A stretch of DNA of 64,000 bases, from the NCBI GenBank assembly GCA_015064745.1, contig SVRR01000005.1:1-64000 (forward strand), written 5' to 3'. This DNA is from Oscillospiraceae bacterium (GTDB lineage: Bacteria; Bacillota; Clostridia; Oscillospirales; CAG-272). Positions 42,982-49,896 of the stretch are shown here, piece by piece. The first letter of the stretch is position 1, and the number at the start of each line of letters is the position of its first letter. The notes below the pieces were generated by a model that saw only the letters and a list, made by a program, of their open reading frames with translations, had not been told where the DNA came from and ran no database searches. Made by a program: the position numbers and the translations under genes.

Positions 42982-43784
42982 GGGTCATGCTTCCTTTCGG
43001 GGGCGATGCTTTTTTCAATATAATCAAGAATTGCGCCTGCGTAAAGCTCACCTGCCGCCTTCGGCGCGAACACACCCGGCGCGCCGCGCAAGGGAAGGGT
43101 GCGGACTAAGCCTTCCGCTTCGGTTTTCATGGCTTCGGGGAGTCCGCCGCCAAGGTCATAGATGAGCGCATCCTCTTCCACCGTAAGCGGCGCAAGATTT
43201 TCGGCAGGGGCGGGCACTGTGCCAAAGATGAGCGCTTCGGAAAGGTGGCGGGTATCACTTAGCAGACAGGCGGAGAAGCCGTCCTTCGCCGCTTCCTCTT
43301 TTGCTTCCGCGCGGCGAACGTAAACGGTCGTGTCCGCCCCTAAGGCGCGGAGCATTTTTGCCGTTTCCTTGCCGATGCGTCCGTAACCGAGTACCGCCGC
43401 CCTCACACGGAAGAAAGCGCGCTCACCTGCCCTAAGGGCGGTTGCCACGCCGGCGGCGGCGGTGAGATAGGCGTTGCCGCGCAGATATTCCTCGTTTTCC
43501 TCGGCGTCGCCTGAGGGACGTCCTTCTCGCCACGCGAGTGGGAGTCTTCCGCCGAACAGGGCGGTGTGAGGCGCAAGAGAGAGCGTGGCAAAGGGAAGGG
43601 GCGTTAAGGAGATATGCTTTCCGTCCCGTGTGGCGGGGTAGGGAAGAACGAGCAGGTCAAGGGCAGAGAAAAAGGCTTCCGTGGGCGAGCCGCCTGTGGG
43701 AAACGTGACCGTATGCCCCGCGTTTCTTAAAAAGTCGGCGGCGATCTCCATACGGCGGTCGCCGCCCAAAAGTCCGATAGTCAA
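42978..43784 (-). CDS. dpaA: Dipicolinate synthase subunit A
   Basis: The dehydrogenase-like subunit. It begins TIGLLGGDRRMEIAADFL and has the NAD(P) Rossmann segment AAVLGYGRIGKETAKMLRAL, followed by the C-terminal GAPGVFAPKAAGELYA block that is family-typical. I start at TTG 43784, which gives AAAGGA at a 9-bp spacing; a GTG at 43817 gives a longer N-terminus but no RBS and no homology. Upstream on the minus strand CATATAC (43834-43840) resembles a mother-cell sigma -10 box but is a weak match. With spoVAC it supports true endospore formation. Confidence 0.92.
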   Translation of the reverse strand: MTIGLLGGDRRMEIAADFLRNAGHTVTFPTGGSPTEAFFSALDLLVLPYPATRDGKHISLTPLPFATLSLAPHTALFGGRLPLAWREGRPSGDAEENEEYLRGNAYLTAAAGVATALRAGERAFFRVRAAVLGYGRIGKETAKMLRALGADTTVYVRRAEAKEEAAKDGFSACLLSDTRHLSEALIFGTVPAPAENLAPLTVEEDALIYDLGGGLPEAMKTEAEGLVRTLPLRGAPGVFAPKAAGELYAGAILDYIEKSIAPERKHDP

Positions 43785-43882
43785 AATAAGTACATCCTTT
43801 CGGGTTTGACGGCACACAGCCGCCTGTTACCAAGTATATGCAACGAGCAGGATAAGGGTCTCGGCGCGTCCGTGGAAATAAA

Positions 43883-43912
43883 AAAGGAAGCCGTGGTCTC
43901 ACAGCTTCCTTT
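43883..43912 (-). terminator. Intrinsic terminator of the ydjGHI-like operon
   Basis: Stem AAAGGAAGC/GCTTCCTTT, with a T6 run when read on the minus strand. Confidence 0.82.
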
Positions 43913-43931
43913 GTGTTTATCTTGGTGCGGT

Positions 43932-45194
43932 TTACGCTCTCGGCTTTCCGCACTCGGCACAGAATTTGCCTTCGTTTTCCGCACCGCAGGCGCAAGTCCA
44001 TTTGCCCGATTCGGGACGCTTTGCGCCGCATTCGGAGCAGAATTTGCCCGTGTTTTCCTTGCCGCAAGCGCATTTCCAAGCACCCGCGGGAGCCGGCTTG
44101 GGCGTACCGCACTCGGAGCAGAACTTGCCCGTGTTCTCTTTGCCGCAGGCGCATTTCCAGCCGCCCTCGACGGGCTTTGCCGCTTCTGCCTGCGCACGGT
44201 CGTAGAGGTTTTGTGCCGAAGCACCCCCCGCAACGCTTGCCATGTTCATGCCCATAAAGCCGACCATAGCGCCGCCGTCGTTGCCTGCCGCCGTCTTCAT
44301 TGCCTCTGCCTGCGCGTCCACCAAAGCGGCGGCGCCCATGGAGGCGTTACGGTAGACTGCCTTTCTTTGCAGCTCCTTGATCATCTCCTCATCCTCGTCC
44401 GAGGCGGTGGCAGAGCCAATGCCGACCGAGACGACCTCAAGACCGCGCTTTTCCGTCCATTCCTTCGAAAGCTCCTCTTTGAGCGCGTCGCGGATGGCGA
44501 TGGAGTGTGCGGGAAGCATGCTGTAACGAATGCCCTGCGCTGAGATGCGGGCAAGGGCAGGACCGAGGTGGGTGAGAAATTCGGTTTTGAGCTGGGTGTC
44601 CAGCTCCTCACGGGTGTAGCTCTCCGTGACGTTGCCCGAAACGTTGGTATAGAAGAGCAGGGGGTTTGCGATACGGTAGGAGTAAACGCCGAACAGACGG
44701 ATGGCGATGTCGATGTCAAGCCCGATGGCGTGGTCGACCACGCGGAAGGGAACGGGCTCACGCGTGCCGAATTTATTGTCGACCAGCTCCTTGGTGTTGA
44801 AATAGTAAATTCTCTGATCCTTGGGTGCGTCGCCGCCAAAGGTGAAGCGCTTGCCGATGGTGGCAAAGACCGCCTTGATGCCCTCGCCCAAGGAGCCCTC
44901 AAAGATGCTCGGCTCGGTAGAGGTATCGTAGATAAACTCGCCCGGCTCGGCACAGACCTCGACAATCTTGCCTTGCTCCACGATCATCATACACTGTCCC
45001 TCGTTGACGGCGATCACCGCACCGTTTGAGATGATGTTCTCCGCGCCCTTTTTGTTCGAGGAACGGCGGGAGACACGCTTTTGTCCTTTGACGACAAGCA
45101 CGTCCGCGTCAAGCGCGTCCGCGTAAAAGTATTCCTTCCATTGGTCGCCGAGGGTCGTGCCCGTAGCGACAAGTGCTGCACGAATTAATCCCAT
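43932..45194 (-). CDS. SPFH-domain protein with three zinc ribbons, YdjI-like
   Basis: A 420-residue protein. Residues about 1-290 form an SPFH/virion-core-like domain (DQWKEYFYADALDADVLVVK, ISNGAVIAVNEGQCMMIVEQ, and the helical DALKEELSKEWTEKRGLEVV), as in B. subtilis YdjI. The C-terminus carries three nearly identical zinc ribbons, each CACG...FCxECG (near 350, 373 and 398). It is the last gene of a three-gene operon equal in order to ydjG-ydjH-ydjI. In B. subtilis YdjGHI recruits the PspA paralog YdjF to the membrane under stress; here no PspA gene adjoins it. The ribbon triplication may be a copy-number-variable site. Confidence 0.85.
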   Translation of the reverse strand: MGLIRAALVATGTTLGDQWKEYFYADALDADVLVVKGQKRVSRRSSNKKGAENIISNGAVIAVNEGQCMMIVEQGKIVEVCAEPGEFIYDTSTEPSIFEGSLGEGIKAVFATIGKRFTFGGDAPKDQRIYYFNTKELVDNKFGTREPVPFRVVDHAIGLDIDIAIRLFGVYSYRIANPLLFYTNVSGNVTESYTREELDTQLKTEFLTHLGPALARISAQGIRYSMLPAHSIAIRDALKEELSKEWTEKRGLEVVSVGIGSATASDEDEEMIKELQRKAVYRNASMGAAALVDAQAEAMKTAAGNDGGAMVGFMGMNMASVAGGASAQNLYDRAQAEAAKPVEGGWKCACGKENTGKFCSECGTPKPAPAGAWKCACGKENTGKFCSECGAKRPESGKWTCACGAENEGKFCAECGKPRA

Positions 45195-45226
45195 ATCTTT
45201 TCTCCTTTGTAAAGAATTGTTTTCAT

Positions 45227-45541
45227 TTATTTGCGGTTATTGCTGTTGTTCACACGCACGCGGGTGACGGTGCTGTAAAGGAAGATGTCGCGCGACTCGG
45301 TGAGCGAGAAGCTGTCCTTTTCCACGTACACGTCGGCGCGCTTCTGCTTGCGGACGGTCGACATGCTCCGCTTCATAAGAAGCGTAACGGTGAGTCCGAC
45401 GGCAAGCCCGATAACGAGACAGACGATGATTTTTAAGAGGGTATCGTCCGCCGCGGCTTGCGTGCCATCCGTGGCGTAAGCGGGAAACGCCGCGACCGCG
45501 GACAAAAGGAGCGTGAGGAGGAAAGCAAATAATTTTTTCAT
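45227..45541 (-). CDS. TPM-less YdjH-like membrane protein
   Basis: A 104-residue protein: signal peptide (residues 1-23, ending FPAYA), a short linker, one transmembrane helix (about 34-55) and the tail SMSTVRKQKRADVYVEKDSF followed by LTESRDIFLYSTVTRVRV. In clostridial TPM-domain proteins (YdjH/YgcG type) exactly such a helix and tail follow the TPM domain, but here the roughly 130-residue TPM domain is absent while the signal peptide is kept. It sits between the zinc-ribbon and SPFH genes, matching ydjH. The reduced form may act only as a membrane docking tail. Confidence 0.72.
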   Translation of the reverse strand: MKKLFAFLLTLLLSAVAAFPAYATDGTQAAADDTLLKIIVCLVIGLAVGLTVTLLMKRSMSTVRKQKRADVYVEKDSFSLTESRDIFLYSTVTRVRVNNSNNRK

Positions 45542-45553
45542 CTCATAACCTCC

Positions 45554-46621
45554 TTAAATGGCAAAAAATGCGGCAAGCATGCAAAGTCCCGCGACGAGGG
45601 CGGAAATGCCGCCGAGAAAGGCGAAGAACTTGCCCCACGAGACGGGGAGCGTCCCCGACATCTTACCCGTTTGCCCGTTGATAACGAAGGTGTAGCTCTT
45701 GTCTCGGTAGCGGGTATTCATAAACCACAGAGGGATGAGCGCGTAGCGCACCTCGTTTTTGGTAAACATGATGTCCTCGGAGGTCTTTCTGACCGAAAGA
45801 TAGCCGAAAACGGTACGGCGCAGGGCGGTGTCTACGCTTGCCGCGACTCTCTCACGGGCGCGCACGCCGCAGCTTTCGGCGCTGTCGTCGTATCTTTGCG
45901 CAAGATAGCCCGCAAGAAGGGCGTCCGTATAGGGGACAGCTTCCTCAAATCGGAAGGGCTCGACCGATTCAAGCAGCGTGTTATCGGCGGCAACCGAGCC
46001 GTCGACGGGGATGTTCACAAAGTCAAGCAGACCGCGGCGGATGAGCTTATAGTAGCTGGTGCGGGTATAGCGGTAATCGCCCGAGCGCCAAGAGGTCTTT
46101 CGGATGGCGGAGTAGGTAAAGCGGGAATTGGTGTCACAGTCGTAGAGCCAGAAGGGAATGTAGATGCCCTTTAAGGACTCGGTCTTGTTCTCCTTATGGA
46201 AGGCGCGCGGCAACAGCCATTTGCGCTTGCAAAACTTTTTCAGCGCCGCCTTGGCTTCCTTTTCCTTGACGGTGAAGGGAAGCACGACGTCGGGGCGGAA
46301 GGCACCCGAAAGACGTCCTTCGATGAGCGCGGGGTTGTCACAATAGGGGCAGACGGTGGAGGCGGTATTGCCCTCGCAGATGATCTCACCGCCGCAGGAG
46401 GGGCAGGTGTAGAGGGTGACGTCCGAATCCGACCAATCCGCCTTGCCGTCGCCGTATTTGTCCCACGAGCGTGGGGCGTCCGCGTCAAGGTCCTCGTCTT
46501 CAAGGAAGGCGTCGGGCTCGATCTCCGCGCCGCAATGGGCACAAAGCAGCTTTTCCTTCTCTCCTTCATAGGCGAGAGGCGCGCCGCAGGAGGGACATTT
46601 AAAGGTTTTGGTTTCGGTCAT
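45554..46621 (-). CDS. Zinc-ribbon membrane protein, YdjG-like
   Basis: A 355-residue protein with two zinc ribbons at the N-terminus: FKCPSCGAPL...LCAHCG (about 8-32) and YTCPSCGGEI...VCPYCDN (about 71-95). The middle holds VLPFTVKEKEAKAALKKFC and GIYIPFWLYDCDTNSRFTYS, typical of YdjG-type proteins often mislabelled as PriA/TFIIB-like, and the C-terminus has a transmembrane helix (about 332-354). It is first of the operon; the gap to the next gene is 12 bp. Function inferred from order and from YdjG of B. subtilis, a membrane-stress component. Confidence 0.8.
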   Translation of the reverse strand: MTETKTFKCPSCGAPLAYEGEKEKLLCAHCGAEIEPDAFLEDEDLDADAPRSWDKYGDGKADWSDSDVTLYTCPSCGGEIICEGNTASTVCPYCDNPALIEGRLSGAFRPDVVLPFTVKEKEAKAALKKFCKRKWLLPRAFHKENKTESLKGIYIPFWLYDCDTNSRFTYSAIRKTSWRSGDYRYTRTSYYKLIRRGLLDFVNIPVDGSVAADNTLLESVEPFRFEEAVPYTDALLAGYLAQRYDDSAESCGVRARERVAASVDTALRRTVFGYLSVRKTSEDIMFTKNEVRYALIPLWFMNTRYRDKSYTFVINGQTGKMSGTLPVSWGKFFAFLGGISALVAGLCMLAAFFAI

Positions 46622-46679
46622 GGTGTCTCCTTTCCCAAGGGTTTTCTGTCAAAAGCTTATAGAGAATGTAAAGAACTGA

Positions 46680-47957
46680 TTACAAACCGAGGAGTATCTC
46701 GCGCAAGGCGGTGGTGTCGGCGCGGCGGCATTTGAGGGTGAGCGTGGCGTTTTCGGGGCGGAAGATCTCCCGTGCCACACGCGAGAGCCGTTCTCCCGTG
46801 ACCCCCTCGTATGCCGCGATGCGGTCGCGGACGGTGGGATAGGGAAGCGAGAGGACATATCTTTCGTAAGCGCGGTTGAAGCCGAGCGCCTGCGCGTCGT
46901 CAAAGAGAAATGCGGCATTGTCGGTATACGAGGCGCGCACGTAGGGGAGTGCCTCGCCCGCCTCTGCTTTTGCGCGTCCGATGGCATCAAGGGCGAGACG
47001 GAGCGAGGGGAGCAGATTTTTTGCCGAAATTTCGTAGGATACCCCGATCGAGCCGATGCCTCGGTAAAGGTCCATATATCCGCGGAAGCTGTATATCATG
47101 CCGGTTTTCTCGGAGAGGGCTTGGTGAAAGAAGCATTCCTCGCCGTCGCCAAACAGAATGTCGTAGAGCAGGGTCAGCTCGGCATCGGTATAGCGCGCGG
47201 TGTCAATGTCGAAGGAAAGACGCAGGAGTGTTTTGTCACCGCCCTTTTGAAAGACGGCGGCGTTTCTTTTAAAATAGCCGTCGGGGAAGGGAACGGTATT
47301 TTCACGCTTTTCCGCCGACAGGGGAAAATAGTTCTTCGTTTCGCTAAGCAGGGTGCTGACCGCGTTTTCTGGCAGTCTGCCCGAAAGATAGAAAAAGATG
47401 TTTTCCTTTGAAAAAAGCAATTCTTTTTCCTTTTTCAAAAGGGAAAGGGTCATGCGGTCAAGCATTCTCCCCGTGCCTGTGATGGTGCGGGCGAGGGGGT
47501 GGCTTTCCCCATAAAGGATGCGGTCTGTAAAGAAATCAAGCGAGCTTCGTTCCCCTTCCTCGCGGATCTCCGCCTTGACGCGGGAGCGTTCGGTCTTTAG
47601 GTCGTCTTGCGAAAGCGACAGGGGGGCAAGGGCAAGAGAAAGGATATGTGCCGCTGTGGCAAAGTGCTGCGGCGCGCCCGTAACGGTAAACTGCAAAAAT
47701 TCACGGTAGGTCACACCCTCCACCGAAAGTCCGAGACGGTCAAGCGTTTTGTAGAGCGTGCCGTCCATATGGCGGTTGATGCTGCGGAACACAAGATGCT
47801 CGATAAGATGGGAGATGCCTACGCGCTCCGCCGCTTCAAAAAGTGCGCCGCCGCGCACGTAAAGGGAGAGGGCAAAGCTGTGCAGCTGCTCCGAGGGGAA
47901 GACATAGATGGGGATGCCGCCGACGCTTTCGTATTCTTTTTCGGTTTTGTCAAGCAT
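46680..47957 (-). CDS. M16 family zinc peptidase-like protein
   Basis: A 425-residue inverzincin-fold protein. The zinc motif HLIEHLVFR near 50 has the HxxEH pattern, and the downstream ligand is in KAEIREEGER near 124. C-terminal half: KTLLRLSFDIDTARYTDAEL, SEKTGMIYSFRGYMDL, matching the inactive-half subdomain of M16B enzymes such as YmxG/YfmH/YfmF. M16B proteins usually form pairs; no second copy is next to it. I start at ATG 47957 with AAAAGGAGGG upstream; the frame further upstream runs into the hairpin array. Confidence 0.88.
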   Translation of the reverse strand: MLDKTEKEYESVGGIPIYVFPSEQLHSFALSLYVRGGALFEAAERVGISHLIEHLVFRSINRHMDGTLYKTLDRLGLSVEGVTYREFLQFTVTGAPQHFATAAHILSLALAPLSLSQDDLKTERSRVKAEIREEGERSSLDFFTDRILYGESHPLARTITGTGRMLDRMTLSLLKKEKELLFSKENIFFYLSGRLPENAVSTLLSETKNYFPLSAEKRENTVPFPDGYFKRNAAVFQKGGDKTLLRLSFDIDTARYTDAELTLLYDILFGDGEECFFHQALSEKTGMIYSFRGYMDLYRGIGSIGVSYEISAKNLLPSLRLALDAIGRAKAEAGEALPYVRASYTDNAAFLFDDAQALGFNRAYERYVLSLPYPTVRDRIAAYEGVTGERLSRVAREIFRPENATLTLKCRRADTTALREILLGL

Positions 47958-47990
47958 CCGCTTCCCTCCTTTTATCTTGCTTTTAAGTAT

Positions 47991-48019
47991 ATTGTAGCAT
48001 AAAAAAAGCGCTTCGTCAA
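47991..48019 (-). promoter_or_regulatory. Sigma-A promoter of the M16 gene
   Basis: On the minus strand TTGACG (48014-48019) and TG-C-TACAAT with -10 at 47991-47996, spacer 17 bp. Confidence 0.82.
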
Positions 48020-48052
48020 GAAGCGAGAGGGAGAAATGTTTGGCAAAGGAAA

Positions 48053-48077
48053 AGGGCAGACGGAAGCCGTCTGCCCT
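48053..48077. terminator. Probable terminator of gdhA
   Basis: Perfect 11-bp stem AGGGCAGACGG/CCGTCTGCCCT with loop aag (ctt on the minus strand), followed on the minus strand by TTTCCTTTG. It separates gdhA and the hairpin array from the M16 promoter. Confidence 0.7.
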
Positions 48078-48088
48078 CTTTGTTATGA

Positions 48089-48277
48089 GGCACGCAAAGC
48101 GTGCCGTGATGAGACGGAGGGATCCGCCGTTATGAGCGAGGCAAAGCCTCGCGTTATGATATGATTGCCCGGATTCTCCAAGCTGCCCGTAGGGCATCAT
48201 CACTTGGCGTAGCCAATCATAGCTCATAACTCGCCGCAAGGCGATCATAGCTGTAAAAATCGCGGAGTGATTTTTAC
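48089..48277. repeat. Array of seven short perfect hairpins after gdhA
   Basis: Hairpins with different stems but one design: GGCACGC/GCGTGCC (loop aaa, 48089-48105), GCGAGGC/GCCTCGC (aaa, 48136-48152), TGCCC/GGGCA (gta, 48184-48196), TTGGC/GCCAA (gta, 48204-48216), TCGCC/GGCGA (gcaa, 48231-48244), GTAAAAATC/GATTTTTAC (loop of 7, 48253-48277), and a weaker ACGG/CCGT near 48114-48130. Spacers repeat ATGAT/TCATAG words. The last one includes the final gdhA codons. No frame is conserved. Confidence 0.82.
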
Positions 48278-49620
48278 ACGCAACCCTGTGCCAGCATTGC
48301 CTCAGCAACCTTGATGAAGCCCGCGATGTTTGCGCCGGCAACGAGGTCGCCCTCCATGCCGTACTTCTTTGCGGCATCGTAGGAAGCGGCATAGATGTTC
48401 TTCATGATCATCTTGAGCTTTGCGTCGACCTCCTCAGCCTCCCAGCTGTAACGCATGGAGTTCTGAGACATTTCAAGACCCGAAACGGCAACGCCGCCCG
48501 CGTTTACTGCCTTAGAGGGAGCAACGACAACGCCGTTTGCCTTGAGGTATGCAACAGCTTCGTTGGTGGTAGGCATGTTAGCCACCTCAACGTAGTACTT
48601 CAGACCGTTTGCGACCATCGCCTCGGCTTCCTTGATGCCAACCTCGTTCTGGGTTGCGCAGGGCATCATGATGTCAGCCTTGATGCCCCAAGGCTTCTCG
48701 CCCTTGAAGAAGGGAACGCCGAACTTATCTGCGTAATCCTCTACGCGGTTGCGGCAGGAAGCGCGCATTTCAAGCATGTATGCGATCTTTTCGGGGGTGG
48801 AAACGCCGTCCTTATCGTAGATGTAGCCGTCGGGACCCGAGATGGTCAGAACCTTGCCGCCGAGCTCGGTGATCTTCTGTACGGCACCCCATGCAACGTT
48901 ACCGAAGCCGGATACGGCAAAGGTCTTGCCCTTGATGTCTTCGCCAAGGGTCTTGAGCATTTCAACGGTGTAATAAACGGCACCGAAGCCGGTAGCCTCG
49001 GGACGGATGAGAGAGCCGCCGTAGGGTCTGCCCTTACCGGTCAAGACACCGGTGAACTCGTTGCGCAGTCTCTTGTACTGACCGAAGAGGTAGCCGATCT
49101 CGCGTGCGCCTACGCCGATGTCGCCTGCGGGAACGTCGGTGTCCGCGCCGATGTGACGCTCAAGCTCGGTCATGAAGGACTGGCAGAAGCGCATCACCTC
49201 AGCGTCGCTCTTGCCCTGAGGATCGAAGTCGGAGCCGCCCTTACCGCCGCCCATGGGGAGAGAGGTGAGGGAGTTCTTGAAGGTCTGCTCGAAGCCGAGG
49301 AACTTCATGATGGAAAGGTTAACGGAGGGGTGGAAGCGAAGACCGCCCTTGTAGGGACCGATGGCAGAGTTGAACTGCACGCGGTAGCCGCGGTTGACCT
49401 GCACCTTGCCGTTGTCGTCTACCCACGGCACACGGAAGATGATGGTGCGCTCGGGCTCTACCATGCGCTCAACGACGCCTGCCTTAACGAGGTCGGGACG
49501 CTGCTCGATGACGGGCTCGATGCTCTCAAATACCTCGGTAACGGTCTGAATGAACTCAGGCTCACCGGGGTTTCTCTTCTTGACGCTTTCAAGAACGTCG
49601 ATCAAATACTGATTTTTCAT
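48274..49620 (-). CDS. gdhA: Glutamate dehydrogenase (NADP type)
   Basis: A hexameric dehydrogenase that joins ammonium and 2-oxoglutarate. The 448-residue protein carries GYRVQFNSAIGPYKGGLRFH near 82, the catalytic Lys in LPMGGGKGGSDFDP near 125, DVPAGDIGVGAREIGYLFGQ near 164, the Rossmann GFGNVAWG near 236 and ADIMMPCATQNE. I start at ATG 49620 with GAAAGGG as RBS; the frame extends upstream over the promoter. The gene is divergent from ppdK and uses mostly GCA/GCT and CTT codons, fitting high expression. Its perfect promoter supports that. Confidence 0.97.
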   Translation of the reverse strand: MKNQYLIDVLESVKKRNPGEPEFIQTVTEVFESIEPVIEQRPDLVKAGVVERMVEPERTIIFRVPWVDDNGKVQVNRGYRVQFNSAIGPYKGGLRFHPSVNLSIMKFLGFEQTFKNSLTSLPMGGGKGGSDFDPQGKSDAEVMRFCQSFMTELERHIGADTDVPAGDIGVGAREIGYLFGQYKRLRNEFTGVLTGKGRPYGGSLIRPEATGFGAVYYTVEMLKTLGEDIKGKTFAVSGFGNVAWGAVQKITELGGKVLTISGPDGYIYDKDGVSTPEKIAYMLEMRASCRNRVEDYADKFGVPFFKGEKPWGIKADIMMPCATQNEVGIKEAEAMVANGLKYYVEVANMPTTNEAVAYLKANGVVVAPSKAVNAGGVAVSGLEMSQNSMRYSWEAEEVDAKLKMIMKNIYAASYDAAKKYGMEGDLVAGANIAGFIKVAEAMLAQGCV

Positions 49621-49654
49621 TGAAATACCCTTTCTTGTAATAAAGTACGAAATT

Positions 49655-49683
49655 ATTATAAAACGATTTTTTTCGTTTGTCAA
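49655..49683 (-). promoter_or_regulatory. Sigma-A promoter of gdhA
   Basis: Minus strand TTGACA (49678-49683) and TATAAT (49655-49660), spacer 17 bp: perfect consensus. Confidence 0.93.
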
Positions 49684-49788
49684 CCCGAAAGGAAAAGTTT
49701 TTTGACATTTTATCCCTAAAATTTGCGTCGGTAAGCTGCCCGCTTTTGTCGAAAAGGGAAAAAAACGCCCTGTTGCGGAAAAAAGATA

Positions 49789-49817
49789 TTGACTTTGGCA
49801 AAAATATATGTTAGAAT
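49789..49817 (+). promoter_or_regulatory. Sigma-A promoter of ppdK
   Basis: TTGACT at 49789-49794 and TG-T-TAGAAT with -10 at 49812-49817, spacer 17 bp. The leader of about 75 nt has no strong hairpin apart from a GGTAAAAAAGG/CTTTTTACC region (49824-49844). Confidence 0.83.
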
Positions 49818-49896
49818 AAACGATGGTAAAAAAGGACTTTTACCAAAAAGTGGCTTATTAAAAACAAAAAATATAAAATTGAGAGGAAGAAAAAAG

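Noticed and set aside
48089..48277. CRISPR array
   Set aside because: No repeated unit of constant length; each hairpin has a different stem, and no cas gene is nearby.
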